A stretch of 64,000 nucleotides of DNA. It comes from Mesorhizobium sp. M1C.F.Ca.ET.210.01.1.1 (lineage in GTDB: Bacteria; Pseudomonadota; Alphaproteobacteria; Rhizobiales; Rhizobiaceae). Every line of letters starts with the position of its first letter. Within the stretch, counting starts at the first letter, position 1. The stretch spans positions 155,236-219,235 of the forward strand of contig NZ_SRUU01000005.1 in assembly GCF_004791585.1 (NCBI RefSeq), in the 5' to 3' direction. Positions 35,032-43,436 of the stretch are shown piece after piece. The notes below the pieces were generated by a model, which had not been told where the DNA came from, did no database searches, and worked only from the letters and a program-made list of their open reading frames with translations. The position numbers and the translations under genes were made by a program.

Positions 35032-35098
35032 CGGTCCAATCCATCATTGATGTTGATGCTAAAGATTAGAAACATTCGTTGGATTAATCAATCGCATG

Positions 35099-35113
35099 AT
35101 GGCAAATTGCCAT
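35099..35113. promoter_or_regulatory. LysR-type T-N11-A palindrome
   Basis: ATGGCAAATTGCCAT is a perfect 15-base palindrome containing T-N11-A (T at 35100, A at 35112). It lies in the divergent region between the LysR gene and the DUF1127 gene. A weaker symmetric motif around GATTAATC lies about 20 bases to its left. Confidence 0.55.
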
Positions 35114-35211
35114 TGTCCACATGAAGGCATGTGTATCGAGACCGCAACGGCGCTTCTCCCAAGGCGCCGATTGCCTGGTTTCGTCCGCTCGACTCCGAAG
35201 GAGAGACTGAC

Positions 35212-35502
35212 ATGACCACGATCGAATTCGCCACCGAGACCCCGCGCATCACCACGCGTCCGGCCGTTGCGACGCGCGTGCTCAATGCGGTCGCCAACAC
35301 CTATCGCGCCTGGAAAAATCGCCGCGCCTTCTATCGCCTGGGCGAGATGTCGGATGCCGAGCTTGCCGATATCGGGCTGACCCGCGCCGATCTTCACGTC
35401 GCCGTCGCCGTTCCTTTCGGCCGCGATCCGACGGCGAAGCTGCGCGCCATCGCCGGCGATCGCGCCGAAACGATCAAAGACCTCGCCCGCAAGGTGGCCT
35501 GA
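35212..35502 (+). CDS. DUF1127 domain small protein
   Basis: 96 residues from the ATG at 35212, with GAAGGAGAG as ribosome site. The DUF1127 core is AWKNRRAFYRLGEMSDAELA followed by DIGLTRADL. It is basic and probably cytoplasmic. Small DUF1127 proteins in alphaproteobacteria have been tied to phosphate, carbon and RNA metabolism, but this longer form is uncharacterised. It is divergent from the LysR gene and followed by a clear terminator. Confidence 0.88.
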   Translation: MTTIEFATETPRITTRPAVATRVLNAVANTYRAWKNRRAFYRLGEMSDAELADIGLTRADLHVAVAVPFGRDPTAKLRAIAGDRAETIKDLARKVA

Positions 35503-35617
35503 CGGGCTGCGCGATTGCATTTTGGGTCGCCCTTGAACCTTTTCGAGGCGCGGCGCGACCAAGCTTCATGCAGGCTCCACACTCCCTGCCGGTTCCCCGC
35601 CGGCCTGCCTGCACATT

Positions 35618-35650
35618 GCCCGGTTCTCCTCCAGGACCGGGCATTTTTTT
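35618..35650 (+). terminator. Rho-independent terminator after DUF1127 gene
   Basis: Stem GCCCGGT...ACCGGGC around a short CT-rich loop, followed directly by ATTTTTTT. This is the clearest intrinsic terminator in the window. Confidence 0.8.
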
Positions 35651-35790
35651 GGCACGTCGCAATTCAGGTGATGCCGGCCTGCAAACGGCGGCTTCCTGCG
35701 CTTCCGGTGCTCACGTACTTCAAGTACGCTCCGCTCCGGTTCTCGGAACCCACCATTTTCGGCTCGGCCTGACCTGAATCTCGACGCGCC
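35651..35790. repeat. 140-base imperfect inverted-repeat element
   Basis: Outer arms at 35651-35669 and 35772-35790 are inverted copies with about three mismatches in 19 bases (shared core ATTCAGGT/ACCTGAAT). The centre has a perfect CGTACTT-C-AAGTACG palindrome flanked by further partial arms (CTTCCGGTG and CTCCGG). No open frame uses it. It could fold into one long cruciform or RNA hairpin and looks like a dispersed intergenic element. Confidence 0.6.
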
Positions 35791-35807
35791 AAATTCAGCG
35801 ATACGAC

Positions 35808-36812
35808 CTACCTCCGGTCCATGCCGCGCTTGAACTGGTCGAAGATGCTCTCCACACCCTTCTGATATTCGTCGCGCTGCTGCGCGCCGGTCTGGAACAT
35901 CCTGCCGAAAATATCGTCGAACGGGTTTCGCGGCCGGCCGCTCGGGTTGGTTTGCGGCTGCGGTGGCTCGCTCTGTTGCGGCTGGGGTTGTTGCGGCTGC
36001 TGCGGCGCCGGCTGTCCGCCCGGTAAGCCAAACCCGCCGCCGCCCTGGCGCAGCATTTCTTCAAAAATCTTGCCGAGCGGACTGTCGCCATAGGGGCTTT
36101 GCGTCTGCTGCGGCCGGCCTTGCGGCGGCTGCGAGCTGCCGCCGAACATATCCTGCAGCACCTTGCCCAGCGGATTGTCGCCATAGGGGTTCGGCGCCTG
36201 CTGCGGCGGGCTTTGCGGCTGTTGCGCGCCGCCGCCGAACATGTCCTGCAGGACCTTGCCGAGAGGGTTGTCGCCATAGGGATTGGGTGCCGGTTGCGGC
36301 GCCTGCGCGCCGCCTCCGGCCTGCCGCATCATCTGCTCGATGATCTCGCCGAGCGGATTGCCGCCGCCGAAGCCGCCGGCGGCCTGCATCTGGTTGTTCG
36401 TTTGTTTGAACAGCCCGCCCATCATCATCGAGGCCATGGCTGGCAGCATCTGCTGCAGCACCTGCTGGCTGAGGCCAGTCGCCTGCGCGGCCTGGGCAGC
36501 GACCGCGCGCGACAGGTCCTTCGAGCCGAACAGATGGCCCAAAATGCCGTTGCCTTCATCAATGCCTTGCGGCGAGAAGGCCCGGGTCGCGTCCTCGAAA
36601 TATTTGGCGTGCTGGCCGCTCGCCATCGCCGTCATGAAGGCGCCCATTCCATATGGGTCCGCCGTGTTGCGCTGCAGTCCTTGTGAGAAAGCCGGCAGCA
36701 GCGCCTGCACCGCGGCCTGGGTCTGCTGCATCGACAGGCCATACTGCTGCGCCAACGCCTGCATGCCGGCGCCGTTCTGGGCTTGCGCAAAGATGTCGAA
36801 CAGGGAAGGCAT
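35808..36812 (-). CDS. DUF937 (YidB-like) protein with internal repeat array
   Basis: 334 residues. The first 140 residues match DUF937: FDIFAQAQNGAGMQALAQQY, then helices ending in LQQMLPAMASMMMGGLFKQ. From residue 150 a unit of the form NPYGDNPLGKVLQDMFGGG recurs four times (about 151-168, 177-195, 208-226 and 239-260). A degenerate fifth copy, NPFDDIFGRMF, lies near 296. The units are joined by Pro/Gln-rich linkers. No signal peptide. Function unknown; the repeats look like short linear binding motifs on a flexible tail. Confidence 0.85.
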   Translation of the reverse strand: MPSLFDIFAQAQNGAGMQALAQQYGLSMQQTQAAVQALLPAFSQGLQRNTADPYGMGAFMTAMASGQHAKYFEDATRAFSPQGIDEGNGILGHLFGSKDLSRAVAAQAAQATGLSQQVLQQMLPAMASMMMGGLFKQTNNQMQAAGGFGGGNPLGEIIEQMMRQAGGGAQAPQPAPNPYGDNPLGKVLQDMFGGGAQQPQSPPQQAPNPYGDNPLGKVLQDMFGGSSQPPQGRPQQTQSPYGDSPLGKIFEEMLRQGGGGFGLPGGQPAPQQPQQPQPQQSEPPQPQTNPSGRPRNPFDDIFGRMFQTGAQQRDEYQKGVESIFDQFKRGMDRR

Positions 36813-36912
36813 GGGGTCTCCTCCGCAATATCCTCACGGAGGAGCCTAGTTCGTTTCCATCCACTGTTGAAGCGGCTTTTGCCGCGCCACCGTCAAGCGG
36901 AAACCGAACGCT

Positions 36913-38286
36913 TCAATACGCGTATTCCATGAACACCGGCTCGATCGAGCCGCCCCAGCGGGTGTGGTAGGCCGACAGCATTTCCTCGGCGCTGGTGGTG
37001 CCGCGCGCCACCACCTCGTCGAGCGTGTTGAGGAACGACGTCTCGTCATAGCCGTCGCGGTTCTTTTTGCCGCGGTTTTTCAGCCCCATGCGTGAGATGG
37101 CGAGCACGTCACGGGCAACGTCGCGCAAGGTCGTGTTGCGGAACGGCGCCGAAATGCCATGTTCCGGCACCGCGTTGCGCAGCGCCAGCGCCTCCTGGTA
37201 GGTCCAGCTCGAAGTCAGCGTCTCGGCGGCGTCCAGCGCCTGCTCGTCATAGAGCAGCCCCACCCAGAAGGCCGGCAGCGCGCAGATGCGCCGCCACGGG
37301 CCGCCATCGGCGCCGCGCATTTCGAGGAAGCGCTTCAGCCGCACATCGGGGAACAGCGTCGAGAGATGGTTGGCCCAGTCGCCCATCGTCGGCAGACCGT
37401 CAGGCACTTCGTTGCGCGCGGCGCCCGCCATGAACTGGCGGAAGGTGTAGCGCGTCATATCGTGATAGTGGCCGTCGCGGATGACGAAATACATCGGCAC
37501 GTCGAGCGCCCATTCGACATAGTCGGCAAAGCCGAAATCGGGCGCGAAGCAGAACTCCAGCATGCCGGAACGCTGGTTGTCGGTGTCGCGCCAGATGTCG
37601 CCGCGCCAGCTCTGGAGGCCGTTCGGCCGGGTCTCGGTGAAGGGCGAGTTGGCAAACAGCGCCGTCGACAGCGGCTGCAGCTTCAGCGACACCTGCATCT
37701 TGCGGCGCATGTCGGTCTCGCTATCGAAGTCGAGATTCACCTGGATCGTGCAGGTGCGGTACATCATGTCGAGGCCCTTCGATCCGACCTTCGGCATGTA
37801 GCGCGTCATGATCTCGTAGCGCGACTTCGGCATTTTGGGCGTTTCGGCAAGCGACCATTTCGGGCTGCCGCCGAGGCCGAGGAAGCGGATGCCGAGCGGC
37901 TCGGCGATCTCGCGCACCTGCGCCAGATGCGCGTTGCCTTCGCGGCAGGTCTGGTGGATCGACTCCAGCGGCGCGCCGGACAGCTCGAACTGCCCGCCGG
38001 GTTCGAGCGAGATCGCGCCCTGCCCGGTCGGCTCGACCAGGCCGATGATGCGGCCGGCATCCATGATCGGATCCCAGCCGAGCTTTTGCTGCATGCCTTC
38101 CAGGATGGCGCGGATGCCGCGCTCGCCGCCATAGGGCACCGGCGCGTTGCCGTCGACATAGAAGGGGAATTTCTCGTGCTCGGTGCCGATGCGCCACTTG
38201 TCGCGCGGCTTGTTGCCCGCGGCGAGATAGCCGACGAGTTCGTCGATGCCTTCGATGGGCTGAATATCGGTTGTGTCGCGCGCCAT
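36913..38286 (-). CDS. gshA: Glutamate-cysteine ligase
   Basis: 457 residues of the alphaproteobacterial/plant-type GshA. Typical stretches are WRIGTEHEKFPF, EPTGQGAISLEPGGQFELSG, GSPKWSLAETPKMPKSRY, TCTIQVNLDFDSETDM and LFPDVRLKRFLEMRGADGG. It makes gamma-glutamylcysteine, the first step in glutathione synthesis. Length matches the family. It lies downstream of rsmE on the same strand, with a 205-base repeat-bearing gap between them. Confidence 0.96.
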   Translation of the reverse strand: MARDTTDIQPIEGIDELVGYLAAGNKPRDKWRIGTEHEKFPFYVDGNAPVPYGGERGIRAILEGMQQKLGWDPIMDAGRIIGLVEPTGQGAISLEPGGQFELSGAPLESIHQTCREGNAHLAQVREIAEPLGIRFLGLGGSPKWSLAETPKMPKSRYEIMTRYMPKVGSKGLDMMYRTCTIQVNLDFDSETDMRRKMQVSLKLQPLSTALFANSPFTETRPNGLQSWRGDIWRDTDNQRSGMLEFCFAPDFGFADYVEWALDVPMYFVIRDGHYHDMTRYTFRQFMAGAARNEVPDGLPTMGDWANHLSTLFPDVRLKRFLEMRGADGGPWRRICALPAFWVGLLYDEQALDAAETLTSSWTYQEALALRNAVPEHGISAPFRNTTLRDVARDVLAISRMGLKNRGKKNRDGYDETSFLNTLDEVVARGTTSAEEMLSAYHTRWGGSIEPVFMEYAY

Positions 38287-38305
38287 GACTAGCCCTCCCG
38301 CCGCA

Positions 38306-38404
38306 TGACCCCGAAAATCGGCTTCGATTTTCGGAAAGGATCATGCGCCAAATCAAAGTCCTACAGCGTCCTTTGCGCGTCCGAAAGGACGCGCGGCGCT
38401 TTAG
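38306..38404. repeat. Rhizobial intergenic palindromic element between rsmE and gshA
   Basis: Two strong hairpins. The first has arms CCGAAAATCG and CGATTTTCGG around GCTT; the second has CGCGTCC and GGACGCG around GAAA. They are joined by GATCATGCGCCAAATCAAAG. Elements starting with this first hairpin are widespread between genes in Rhizobiales. Confidence 0.6.
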
Positions 38405-38493
38405 GCGGCCGGACGACCGCCGGCGCTAGATGGACGAAATGTCAGTAGCCGATCAAGCGAAAAATCCTGAGCCACGTCTCAACAGGAATTGAT

Positions 38494-39228
38494 CTACCAA
38501 TCGCCGATCGTCGCCTGCATCACGGCAAGCGCGGCCACCGCCGCCGTGTCGGCGCGCAGGATGCGCGGCCCAAGCGGAATGGCGGTGACGAAGGGCAACG
38601 CCCGCAGCATCCTGCGCTCGTCGTCGGAAAATCCGCCCTCCGGTCCGACCAGCAGCGCGAGTTTTTTCTCAACTACCTTCTGCAGGCCCGGCAGCGGGTT
38701 GTTGGTGGAGGCGTCCTCGTCGCAGAAGATCAGCCGCCGGCTCTTGTCCCAGCCGCCCAGCAGCCGCTCCAGCTTCTCCGCCTCGCGCACGTCTGGCACC
38801 GCCAGGATGCCGCATTGCTCCGCCGCCTCGACGACATTGGCGCGCAGCCGCTCGATGCCGGGCTTCGCCACTTGCGTGTGCTGGGTGATGACCGGCTGCA
38901 GCACGCCGGCGCCCATTTCGACCGCCTTCTGCACCAGATAGTCGAGCCGGCCCTGCTTCAGCGGCGCGAAGCAGTAGACCAGATCGGGCAGCGGCGGCTG
39001 CGGCCGCTGCAGGGAAAGCACGTTGAGCCGGACAGCCTTCTTGGATTTGGCGGCGATTGCCGCCGACCATTCGCCGTCGCGGCCGTTGAAAAGAAGAACC
39101 TCGGCGCCTTCGCCGAGCCGCAGCACATGCGCGAGATAGTGGCTTTGCTGTTGCCCGGCATCGAATTCGAAGCCCGGCCCGAGGTCGTCCGGCACGAACA
39201 GCCGCTGCATTTTGTAATTGGCGCGCAT
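38494..39228 (-). CDS. rsmE: 16S rRNA (uracil-1498-N3)-methyltransferase
   Basis: 244 residues from the ATG at 39228. PUA-like N-terminal domain ([29 protein letters not shown]), then the SPOUT knot with [33 protein letters not shown] and [16 protein letters not shown]. It methylates U1498 of 16S rRNA. Upstream of gshA on the same strand; the arrangement rsmE-gshA is common in Rhizobiales. The frame before 39228 is not conserved. Confidence 0.95.
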   Translation of the reverse strand: MRANYKMQRLFVPDDLGPGFEFDAGQQQSHYLAHVLRLGEGAEVLLFNGRDGEWSAAIAAKSKKAVRLNVLSLQRPQPPLPDLVYCFAPLKQGRLDYLVQKAVEMGAGVLQPVITQHTQVAKPGIERLRANVVEAAEQCGILAVPDVREAEKLERLLGGWDKSRRLIFCDEDASTNNPLPGLQKVVEKKLALLVGPEGGFSDDERRMLRALPFVTAIPLGPRILRADTAAVAALAVMQATIGDW

Positions 39229-39259
39229 CGCCGAGCAATGGGCGAGGCGATGGGCGCCG

Positions 39260-39922
39260 TCAAGTATTGGCGGACGGATGCCAGGCCGGCGCGTAACCCT
39301 GCCGCAGCACCGCAACAGTCGTTACTGGCGTGAGCAGCCGCAGCGGCCGCCCGGCAAGTCGGTCGAACGGAAGAGGATCGCCATAGCCCGCGAACGACCA
39401 TCTAAGTGCCTTGCCGGCGCGAAGCGCATAGGCGGTATCGCCGTCAGCCACCATCGCTCCACCCGGAAGCTCGCCCAATTGCTCGACGGTGACGGCCGCC
39501 GGCCGGCCGCCCGAGGCCAGCCGCTCCTTGTGCAGCCGCTTGTCGACTATCGGCGCGCGCGGCTCGGCGATTCCGAACGCCCGGCCGAAGCGATCGACGA
39601 AATCGGTCGCCCGCTCGCGCCGGCAGAAGAAGCAGGGCCGGTGGCCGGCGGCTAAAGCCGTCACCTCGTCCAGGAAGAACAGCTCGGTCCAGCCCGCTTT
39701 GCCGCCCGGTTCGTCATCACTTGGCCGGTTGCGGCCCATCGGCTCGCGCCGCACGCCGCGGAATTCGCAGACGCAGATGATCCAGGCCGGCAAGGCCCAG
39801 CGCTTCCTCAAAAGCGTTCTTGTCTCGGGATCGTGGATGATGCCCCGATTGCCGGTGAACAGGCCACGCTCCGGCACGGCGTGGATGGCGCCGAACGGAT
39901 CGACCCGGTTTTGCAGTGGCAT
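39260..39922 (-). CDS. Conserved protein of unknown function with a CFFC motif
   Basis: 220 residues from the ATG at 39922 (GGAGAG ahead). I do not recognise a named family. Visible features are an early GNRGIIHD, a CVCEF pair of cysteines, the segment [19 protein letters not shown] with a Cys-x-x-Cys, a middle [16 protein letters not shown], and a C-terminal [13 protein letters not shown]. The four cysteines could bind a metal. It lies upstream of rsmE on the same strand, 31 bases apart, and divergent from the amidotransferase gene. Soluble, no signal peptide. Confidence 0.65.
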   Translation of the reverse strand: MPLQNRVDPFGAIHAVPERGLFTGNRGIIHDPETRTLLRKRWALPAWIICVCEFRGVRREPMGRNRPSDDEPGGKAGWTELFFLDEVTALAAGHRPCFFCRRERATDFVDRFGRAFGIAEPRAPIVDKRLHKERLASGGRPAAVTVEQLGELPGGAMVADGDTAYALRAGKALRWSFAGYGDPLPFDRLAGRPLRLLTPVTTVAVLRQGYAPAWHPSANT

Positions 39923-40009
39923 AGCTTTCTCTCCGGCACGCACCTTGAGTGAAATGCGGGCAGCATGATATCGCTCGCCCCAGCATTTTCATGTCAGCAG
40001 GATTTTCCC

Positions 40010-40708
40010 ATGCGGGTGCTGGTCGTCCAGAACTACGACAATACCGGCCTCGGCCAGGTCGGCGCGGCTCTTGCGGAGGCAGGCGCAGAGCTCGACCTGA
40101 GGCGCCCCTACCAGGGCGATCCGCTGCCACAGGATGCGACCGGGCATGACGCCATGGTGATGCTGGGAGGCGGGCAGAATGCGCTGGCCGACGACGACTA
40201 TCCCTATTTTCCCGCTCTGCTCGAGCTGACCCGCGATTTCGCCGGCAAGGACCGCTCGGTGCTCGGCATCTGCCTTGGCGGCCAGCTTGTCGCCCGTGCC
40301 TTCGGAGCCGAGAACCACATCGGCGGCGCGGTTGAATTCGGCTGGTGCGGCGTGTCGCTGACGACGGCGGCCAAGGCCGATCCGGTGCTCGGCGCATTGC
40401 CGGAAAACTTCCCGATCTTCCAGTGGCACGACGACACGTTCGACCTGCCTGAGAAGGCCGTGCGCCTCGCCGGCAACGACATTGCCGAGAACCAGGCTTT
40501 TCGCATCGGCCGCGCCGTCTACGGCTTCCAGTTCCATTTTGAGGCGGACCGCCCGATGGTGCGCGACTGGAGCACCTCGTTCGCGCCTTTGATCGCCGAC
40601 CGCCATCCCGACTGGGCTGGCATGCTCGATGACGAGATGGCTCGCAATGGGCCGGATGCCGATGCCGCCGGCCTGGCGATTGCCCGCGCCTGGGTAGCGA
40701 CGATCTAG
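40010..40708 (+). CDS. Type 1 glutamine amidotransferase (GMP-synthase-like class I)
   Basis: 232 residues from the ATG at 40010. Class I amidotransferase fold with the nucleophile elbow GICLGGQ (Cys near residue 88), the catalytic His in GFQFHFEAD and a following acidic residue. The oxyanion strand MLGGGQNALADD is present. Free-standing members often hydrolyse gamma-glutamyl compounds or serve a partner ligase; no partner is adjacent. Substrate unknown. Its stop codon is directly abutted by a rhizobial palindrome. Confidence 0.88.
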   Translation: MRVLVVQNYDNTGLGQVGAALAEAGAELDLRRPYQGDPLPQDATGHDAMVMLGGGQNALADDDYPYFPALLELTRDFAGKDRSVLGICLGGQLVARAFGAENHIGGAVEFGWCGVSLTTAAKADPVLGALPENFPIFQWHDDTFDLPEKAVRLAGNDIAENQAFRIGRAVYGFQFHFEADRPMVRDWSTSFAPLIADRHPDWAGMLDDEMARNGPDADAAGLAIARAWVATI

Positions 40709-40747
40709 AGCCATTCCAGGAAAGACGGTTTTCCGCCCGGAATAGGG
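40708..40747. repeat. Rhizobial palindromic repeat, copy 1
   Basis: GAGCCATTCCAGGAAAGACG followed by GGTTTTCCGCCCGGAAT: the arms ATTCC-GG and CCGGAAT fold into a hairpin. It starts at the last base of the amidotransferase stop codon. Same family as 41217-41263 and 41279-41330. Confidence 0.65.
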
Positions 40748-41054
40748 TGAAGACAATTGGAGTGTTTCGGCGTTTCTGTGCCGCTCCGGGATCCTAGCCT
40801 TCGCCATCCAGCGGCGTGACATAATTGGCACGCGACGGCAGTTCCGCCTGGGGAAAACCCGCTTCGTCCTTGGCTTGGGATCGTCCGCCATCCTAGAAGG
40901 CGTCCGCCCTGTATCGTCCGTGCAACCGCGATGAACCTTCTGTGTGATCTGCGCGACACACCGGCGATACAGAATCTGCTTAGAAGCGCGAAATCGTCGA
41001 AACATTGAGACGCATTTTATCGTTTCAACGCATTGGTAACCGCCTCGTGCCCAG
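40748..41054. other. Gene-free gap
   Basis: About 300 bases with no convincing coding frame. Its right end is AT-rich (around 41000-41030), a plausible promoter for the small membrane peptide gene. Confidence 0.4.
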
Positions 41055-41216
41055 ATGCAGAAAGCTCAACCAGAGATGACGTCCGTGAAAGCAGCGCTTT
41101 TGTCCTTTGTAATGCTGTCTGCCATCGTTCTGTGCGGCCTCGGCATCTATGCCGCGGATGCAGCAACCAACCACCGGGCCATCGACGGCTACGGCGTCAC
41201 CGCCGCGCTGAACTAG
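41055..41216 (+). CDS. Small membrane or secreted peptide (46-53 residues)
   Basis: 53 residues from ATG 41055, or 46 from ATG 41076. The body is one hydrophobic helix (ALLSFVMLSAIVLCGLGIYA) after a Lys, followed by ADAATNHRAIDGYGVTAALN. This could be a signal peptide with cleavage after the alanines, giving a short mature peptide, or a single membrane anchor. It has codon use like its neighbours. A repeat starts right after the stop, as with other genes here. I do not recognise a family. Confidence 0.6.
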   Translation: MQKAQPEMTSVKAALLSFVMLSAIVLCGLGIYAADAATNHRAIDGYGVTAALN

Positions 41217-41263
41217 GAGCAATTCCAGGAAAAGTGCGCAGCGGTTTTCCGTCCGGAATTGCG
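41217..41263. repeat. Rhizobial palindromic repeat, copy 2
   Basis: GAGCAATTCCAGGAAAAGTG then GCGGTTTTCCGTCCGGAATT: arms CAATTCC-GGAAAA and TTTTCC-GGAATTG pair. It starts on the base after the stop codon of the small peptide gene. Confidence 0.75.
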
Positions 41264-41278
41264 AAAAAACAGAAGTTA

Positions 41279-41330
41279 GAGCAATTCCAGGAAAAGTGCC
41301 CGGCGCAGCGGTTTTCCGCCCGGAATTGCC
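41279..41330. repeat. Rhizobial palindromic repeat, copy 3
   Basis: Nearly identical to copy 2, 16 bases further on, with a five-base insertion (CCGGC) after AAAAGTG. It ends three bases before the stop codon of the metallophosphatase gene on the other strand, so copies 2 and 3 fill the gap between two convergent genes. Confidence 0.75.
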
Positions 41331-41333
41331 GGC

Positions 41334-42113
41334 CTAGTACGCTTTCCGTTGCACGGTCAGGATGCGCTTGTCGCCGCCATCGACGGCGAGCGCGCTCAGC
41401 GTTCCCGATTGCCAGGCGAGCGTGTCGACATTGACGCGGTTGGCCATCACTTCGGCCTCCGGCACCGGCGTGTGCCCGTGCACGATCACCTGCGGATATA
41501 GGCCGGGATGGTCGAGGAAATCGTCGCGGATCCAGATCAGGTCCTGAAGGTTCTGGCTTTCGAGCTGCACCCCCGGCCGAACGCCGGCATGGCAGAAGAA
41601 GAAGTCGCCGAAGGACACTGAAAAGACCAGCGATCGCAGGAAGTCGATATGGCTTTGCGGCACCGCCTCCACCAAGGCCGCGTGACTGCGCAGCAGCGCC
41701 TCATCCGACCTGCCGAACCAACCGCCGCCTGCCGACAGCGACACGCCATAGGATTGTGCCGTCTCGACGCCGCCGAAGCGCATGAACAGCCCGTCCGGAT
41801 CGGGCTCGGCGAGGAAATCAAGCATGCCGATGTCGTGGTTGCCGGCAAGCATGATGTTGCGCGGATCGCGTTCCCGTGCCTGGATCAGGAATTCGATGAC
41901 GCTTTTCGAGTCCGGTCCGCGGTCGACATAGTCGCCGAGATGGATGATGCGCCAGTCTGACGAAGGCGCGTATTCCAGTTCGCTTGCGATGAGGCGGTGC
42001 ATGGCGGCAAGCAGGTCATGACGGCCATGCACGTCGCCGATCGCGTAGAGCCGCATGCCCTCCGGCCCGCGCGCGTCGAGATAGTGGATGCCGGTCTCAG
42101 CCAAGGCGAACAT
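41334..42113 (-). CDS. Metallophosphoesterase (serine/threonine protein phosphatase-like)
   Basis: 259 residues from the ATG at 42113; ATG 42056 is an alternative. All calcineurin-type metal motifs are present: IGDVHGR, LGDYVDRGPDS, AGNHD and VHGHTPV, plus a His in FFCHAGVRPG. It belongs to the PrpA/ApaH-like phosphoprotein phosphatase group. Di-metal hydrolase; substrate not predictable. Cytoplasmic. It converges with the small peptide gene and is separated from lldD by a palindromic element. Confidence 0.92.
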   Translation of the reverse strand: MFALAETGIHYLDARGPEGMRLYAIGDVHGRHDLLAAMHRLIASELEYAPSSDWRIIHLGDYVDRGPDSKSVIEFLIQARERDPRNIMLAGNHDIGMLDFLAEPDPDGLFMRFGGVETAQSYGVSLSAGGGWFGRSDEALLRSHAALVEAVPQSHIDFLRSLVFSVSFGDFFFCHAGVRPGVQLESQNLQDLIWIRDDFLDHPGLYPQVIVHGHTPVPEAEVMANRVNVDTLAWQSGTLSALAVDGGDKRILTVQRKAY

Positions 42114-42170
42114 CTTTTCCGTGTCGATCGTCACGGAACAAACTAGGGCCAATCGATGAATAAGCCCCTA

Positions 42171-42279
42171 GCGCATGTCGCCCAAAAATGCGCAGCGGTT
42201 CTGGGCAAACGACATGCGCAGACAAAAACCAAGGAGCTGAACCGCGTCGCTTGAATCCGTTCAAGCGTGACGCGGTCTA
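42171..42279. repeat. Long rhizobial repeat element abutting the lldD stop
   Basis: Contains GCATGTCGCCCAAAAATGCG, then GCAGCGGTTCTGGGCAAACG, then a GACAAAAACC segment, and ends in arms ACCGCGTC-CTTGAA / TTCAAG-GACGCGGT. Read on the minus strand it begins at the lldD stop codon. It shares order and several blocks with the element at 57267-57369. Confidence 0.65.
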
Positions 42280-43413
42280 GCGCCGAAGCTGGTCCTTGCC
42301 CATGTCGGTCACCAGGCGCTTGCCGCACAGCGCCAGCGTGACGTCCATCTCCTTGTGTATGATCTCCAGCGCCTTGGTGACGCCTGCCTTGCCCATCGCG
42401 CCGAGCCCGTAGAGGAAGGGTCGGCCGATATAGGTGCCCTTGGCGCCGAGGCAGAGCGCCTTGAGAACGTCCTGGCCCGAGCGGATGCCGCCATCCATAT
42501 GCACCTCGATTTTGTCGCCGACCGCATCGGCGATCTCCTCCAGAACCGAGATCGATGAGGCGGCGCCGTCGAGCTGCCGCCCGCCATGGTTGGAAACCAC
42601 GATCGCGTCCGCGCCGGTCTGGGCAGCCATCAGCGCGTCCTCCTTGTCGAGGATGCCCTTCAGGATAAGCTTGCCGCCCCAGCGCTCCTTGATCCAGGCG
42701 ACGTCCTTCCACGACAGCTGCGGATCGAACTGCTCCGTCGTCCAGGACGACAGCGAAGAGACGTCGCCGACGCCCTTGGCGTGGCCGACGATGTTGCGGA
42801 AGGTTCGGCGCGGCGTGCTGGCGATGCCCAGGCACCAGCGCGGCTTGATGGCCAGGTCGATGATGTTGGCAAGCGTCATCTTGGGCGGCGCCGAAAGCCC
42901 GTTGCGGATATCCTTGTGGCGTTGGCCGAGGATCTGCAAATCGAGCGTCAGCACCAGCGCCGAGCACTTCGCCGCCTTGGCGCGATCGATCAGGTTAAGC
43001 ACGAAATCCTTGTCGCGCAGCACATAGAGTTGGAACCAGAACGGCTTCTTGGTCACCGAGGCGACATCCTCGATTGAGCAGATGCTCATGGTCGACAGCG
43101 TGAACGGCACGCCGAACTCTTCCGCCGCCTGCGCCGCCAGCATCTCGCCGTCGGCATGCTGCATGCCGGTCAGCCCGGTCGGGGCCAGCGCCACCGGCAT
43201 CGCCACCTTCTCACCGATCATGGTCGATTCCAGCGAGCGGTTGCTCATGTCGACCAGCACGCGCTGGCGGAACTTGATCTTCTGGAAATCCTCTTCGTTG
43301 GCGCGGTAGGTGCTTTCGGTCCAGGCGCCGGAATCGGCATAGTCGAAGAACATCTTCGGCACCTTGCGGCGGGCCAGGTCCTTGAGGTCGGCGATGGTGA
43401 GGATGTCGCTCAT
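42277..43413 (-). CDS. lldD: L-lactate dehydrogenase (FMN-dependent alpha-hydroxyacid oxidase)
   Basis: 378 residues from the ATG at 43413. FMN-binding (beta-alpha)8 barrel with DLKDLARRKVPKMFFDYADS, ALAPTGLTGMQHADGE, FQLYVLRDKD, LKGILDKEDALMAAQTGADA, the catalytic His in VVSNHGGRQLDG and VHMDGGIRSGQDVLKAL. It oxidises L-lactate to pyruvate at the inner face of the membrane. It lies 23 bases downstream of the LldR-like regulator gene in the same transcript. The longer frame to 43758 overlaps the regulator and is not used. Glycolate oxidase-type activity cannot be excluded. Confidence 0.92.
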   Translation of the reverse strand: MSDILTIADLKDLARRKVPKMFFDYADSGAWTESTYRANEEDFQKIKFRQRVLVDMSNRSLESTMIGEKVAMPVALAPTGLTGMQHADGEMLAAQAAEEFGVPFTLSTMSICSIEDVASVTKKPFWFQLYVLRDKDFVLNLIDRAKAAKCSALVLTLDLQILGQRHKDIRNGLSAPPKMTLANIIDLAIKPRWCLGIASTPRRTFRNIVGHAKGVGDVSSLSSWTTEQFDPQLSWKDVAWIKERWGGKLILKGILDKEDALMAAQTGADAIVVSNHGGRQLDGAASSISVLEEIADAVGDKIEVHMDGGIRSGQDVLKALCLGAKGTYIGRPFLYGLGAMGKAGVTKALEIIHKEMDVTLALCGKRLVTDMGKDQLRR

Positions 43414-43436
43414 AGTGGTCCCCGCTTGATCGATGC

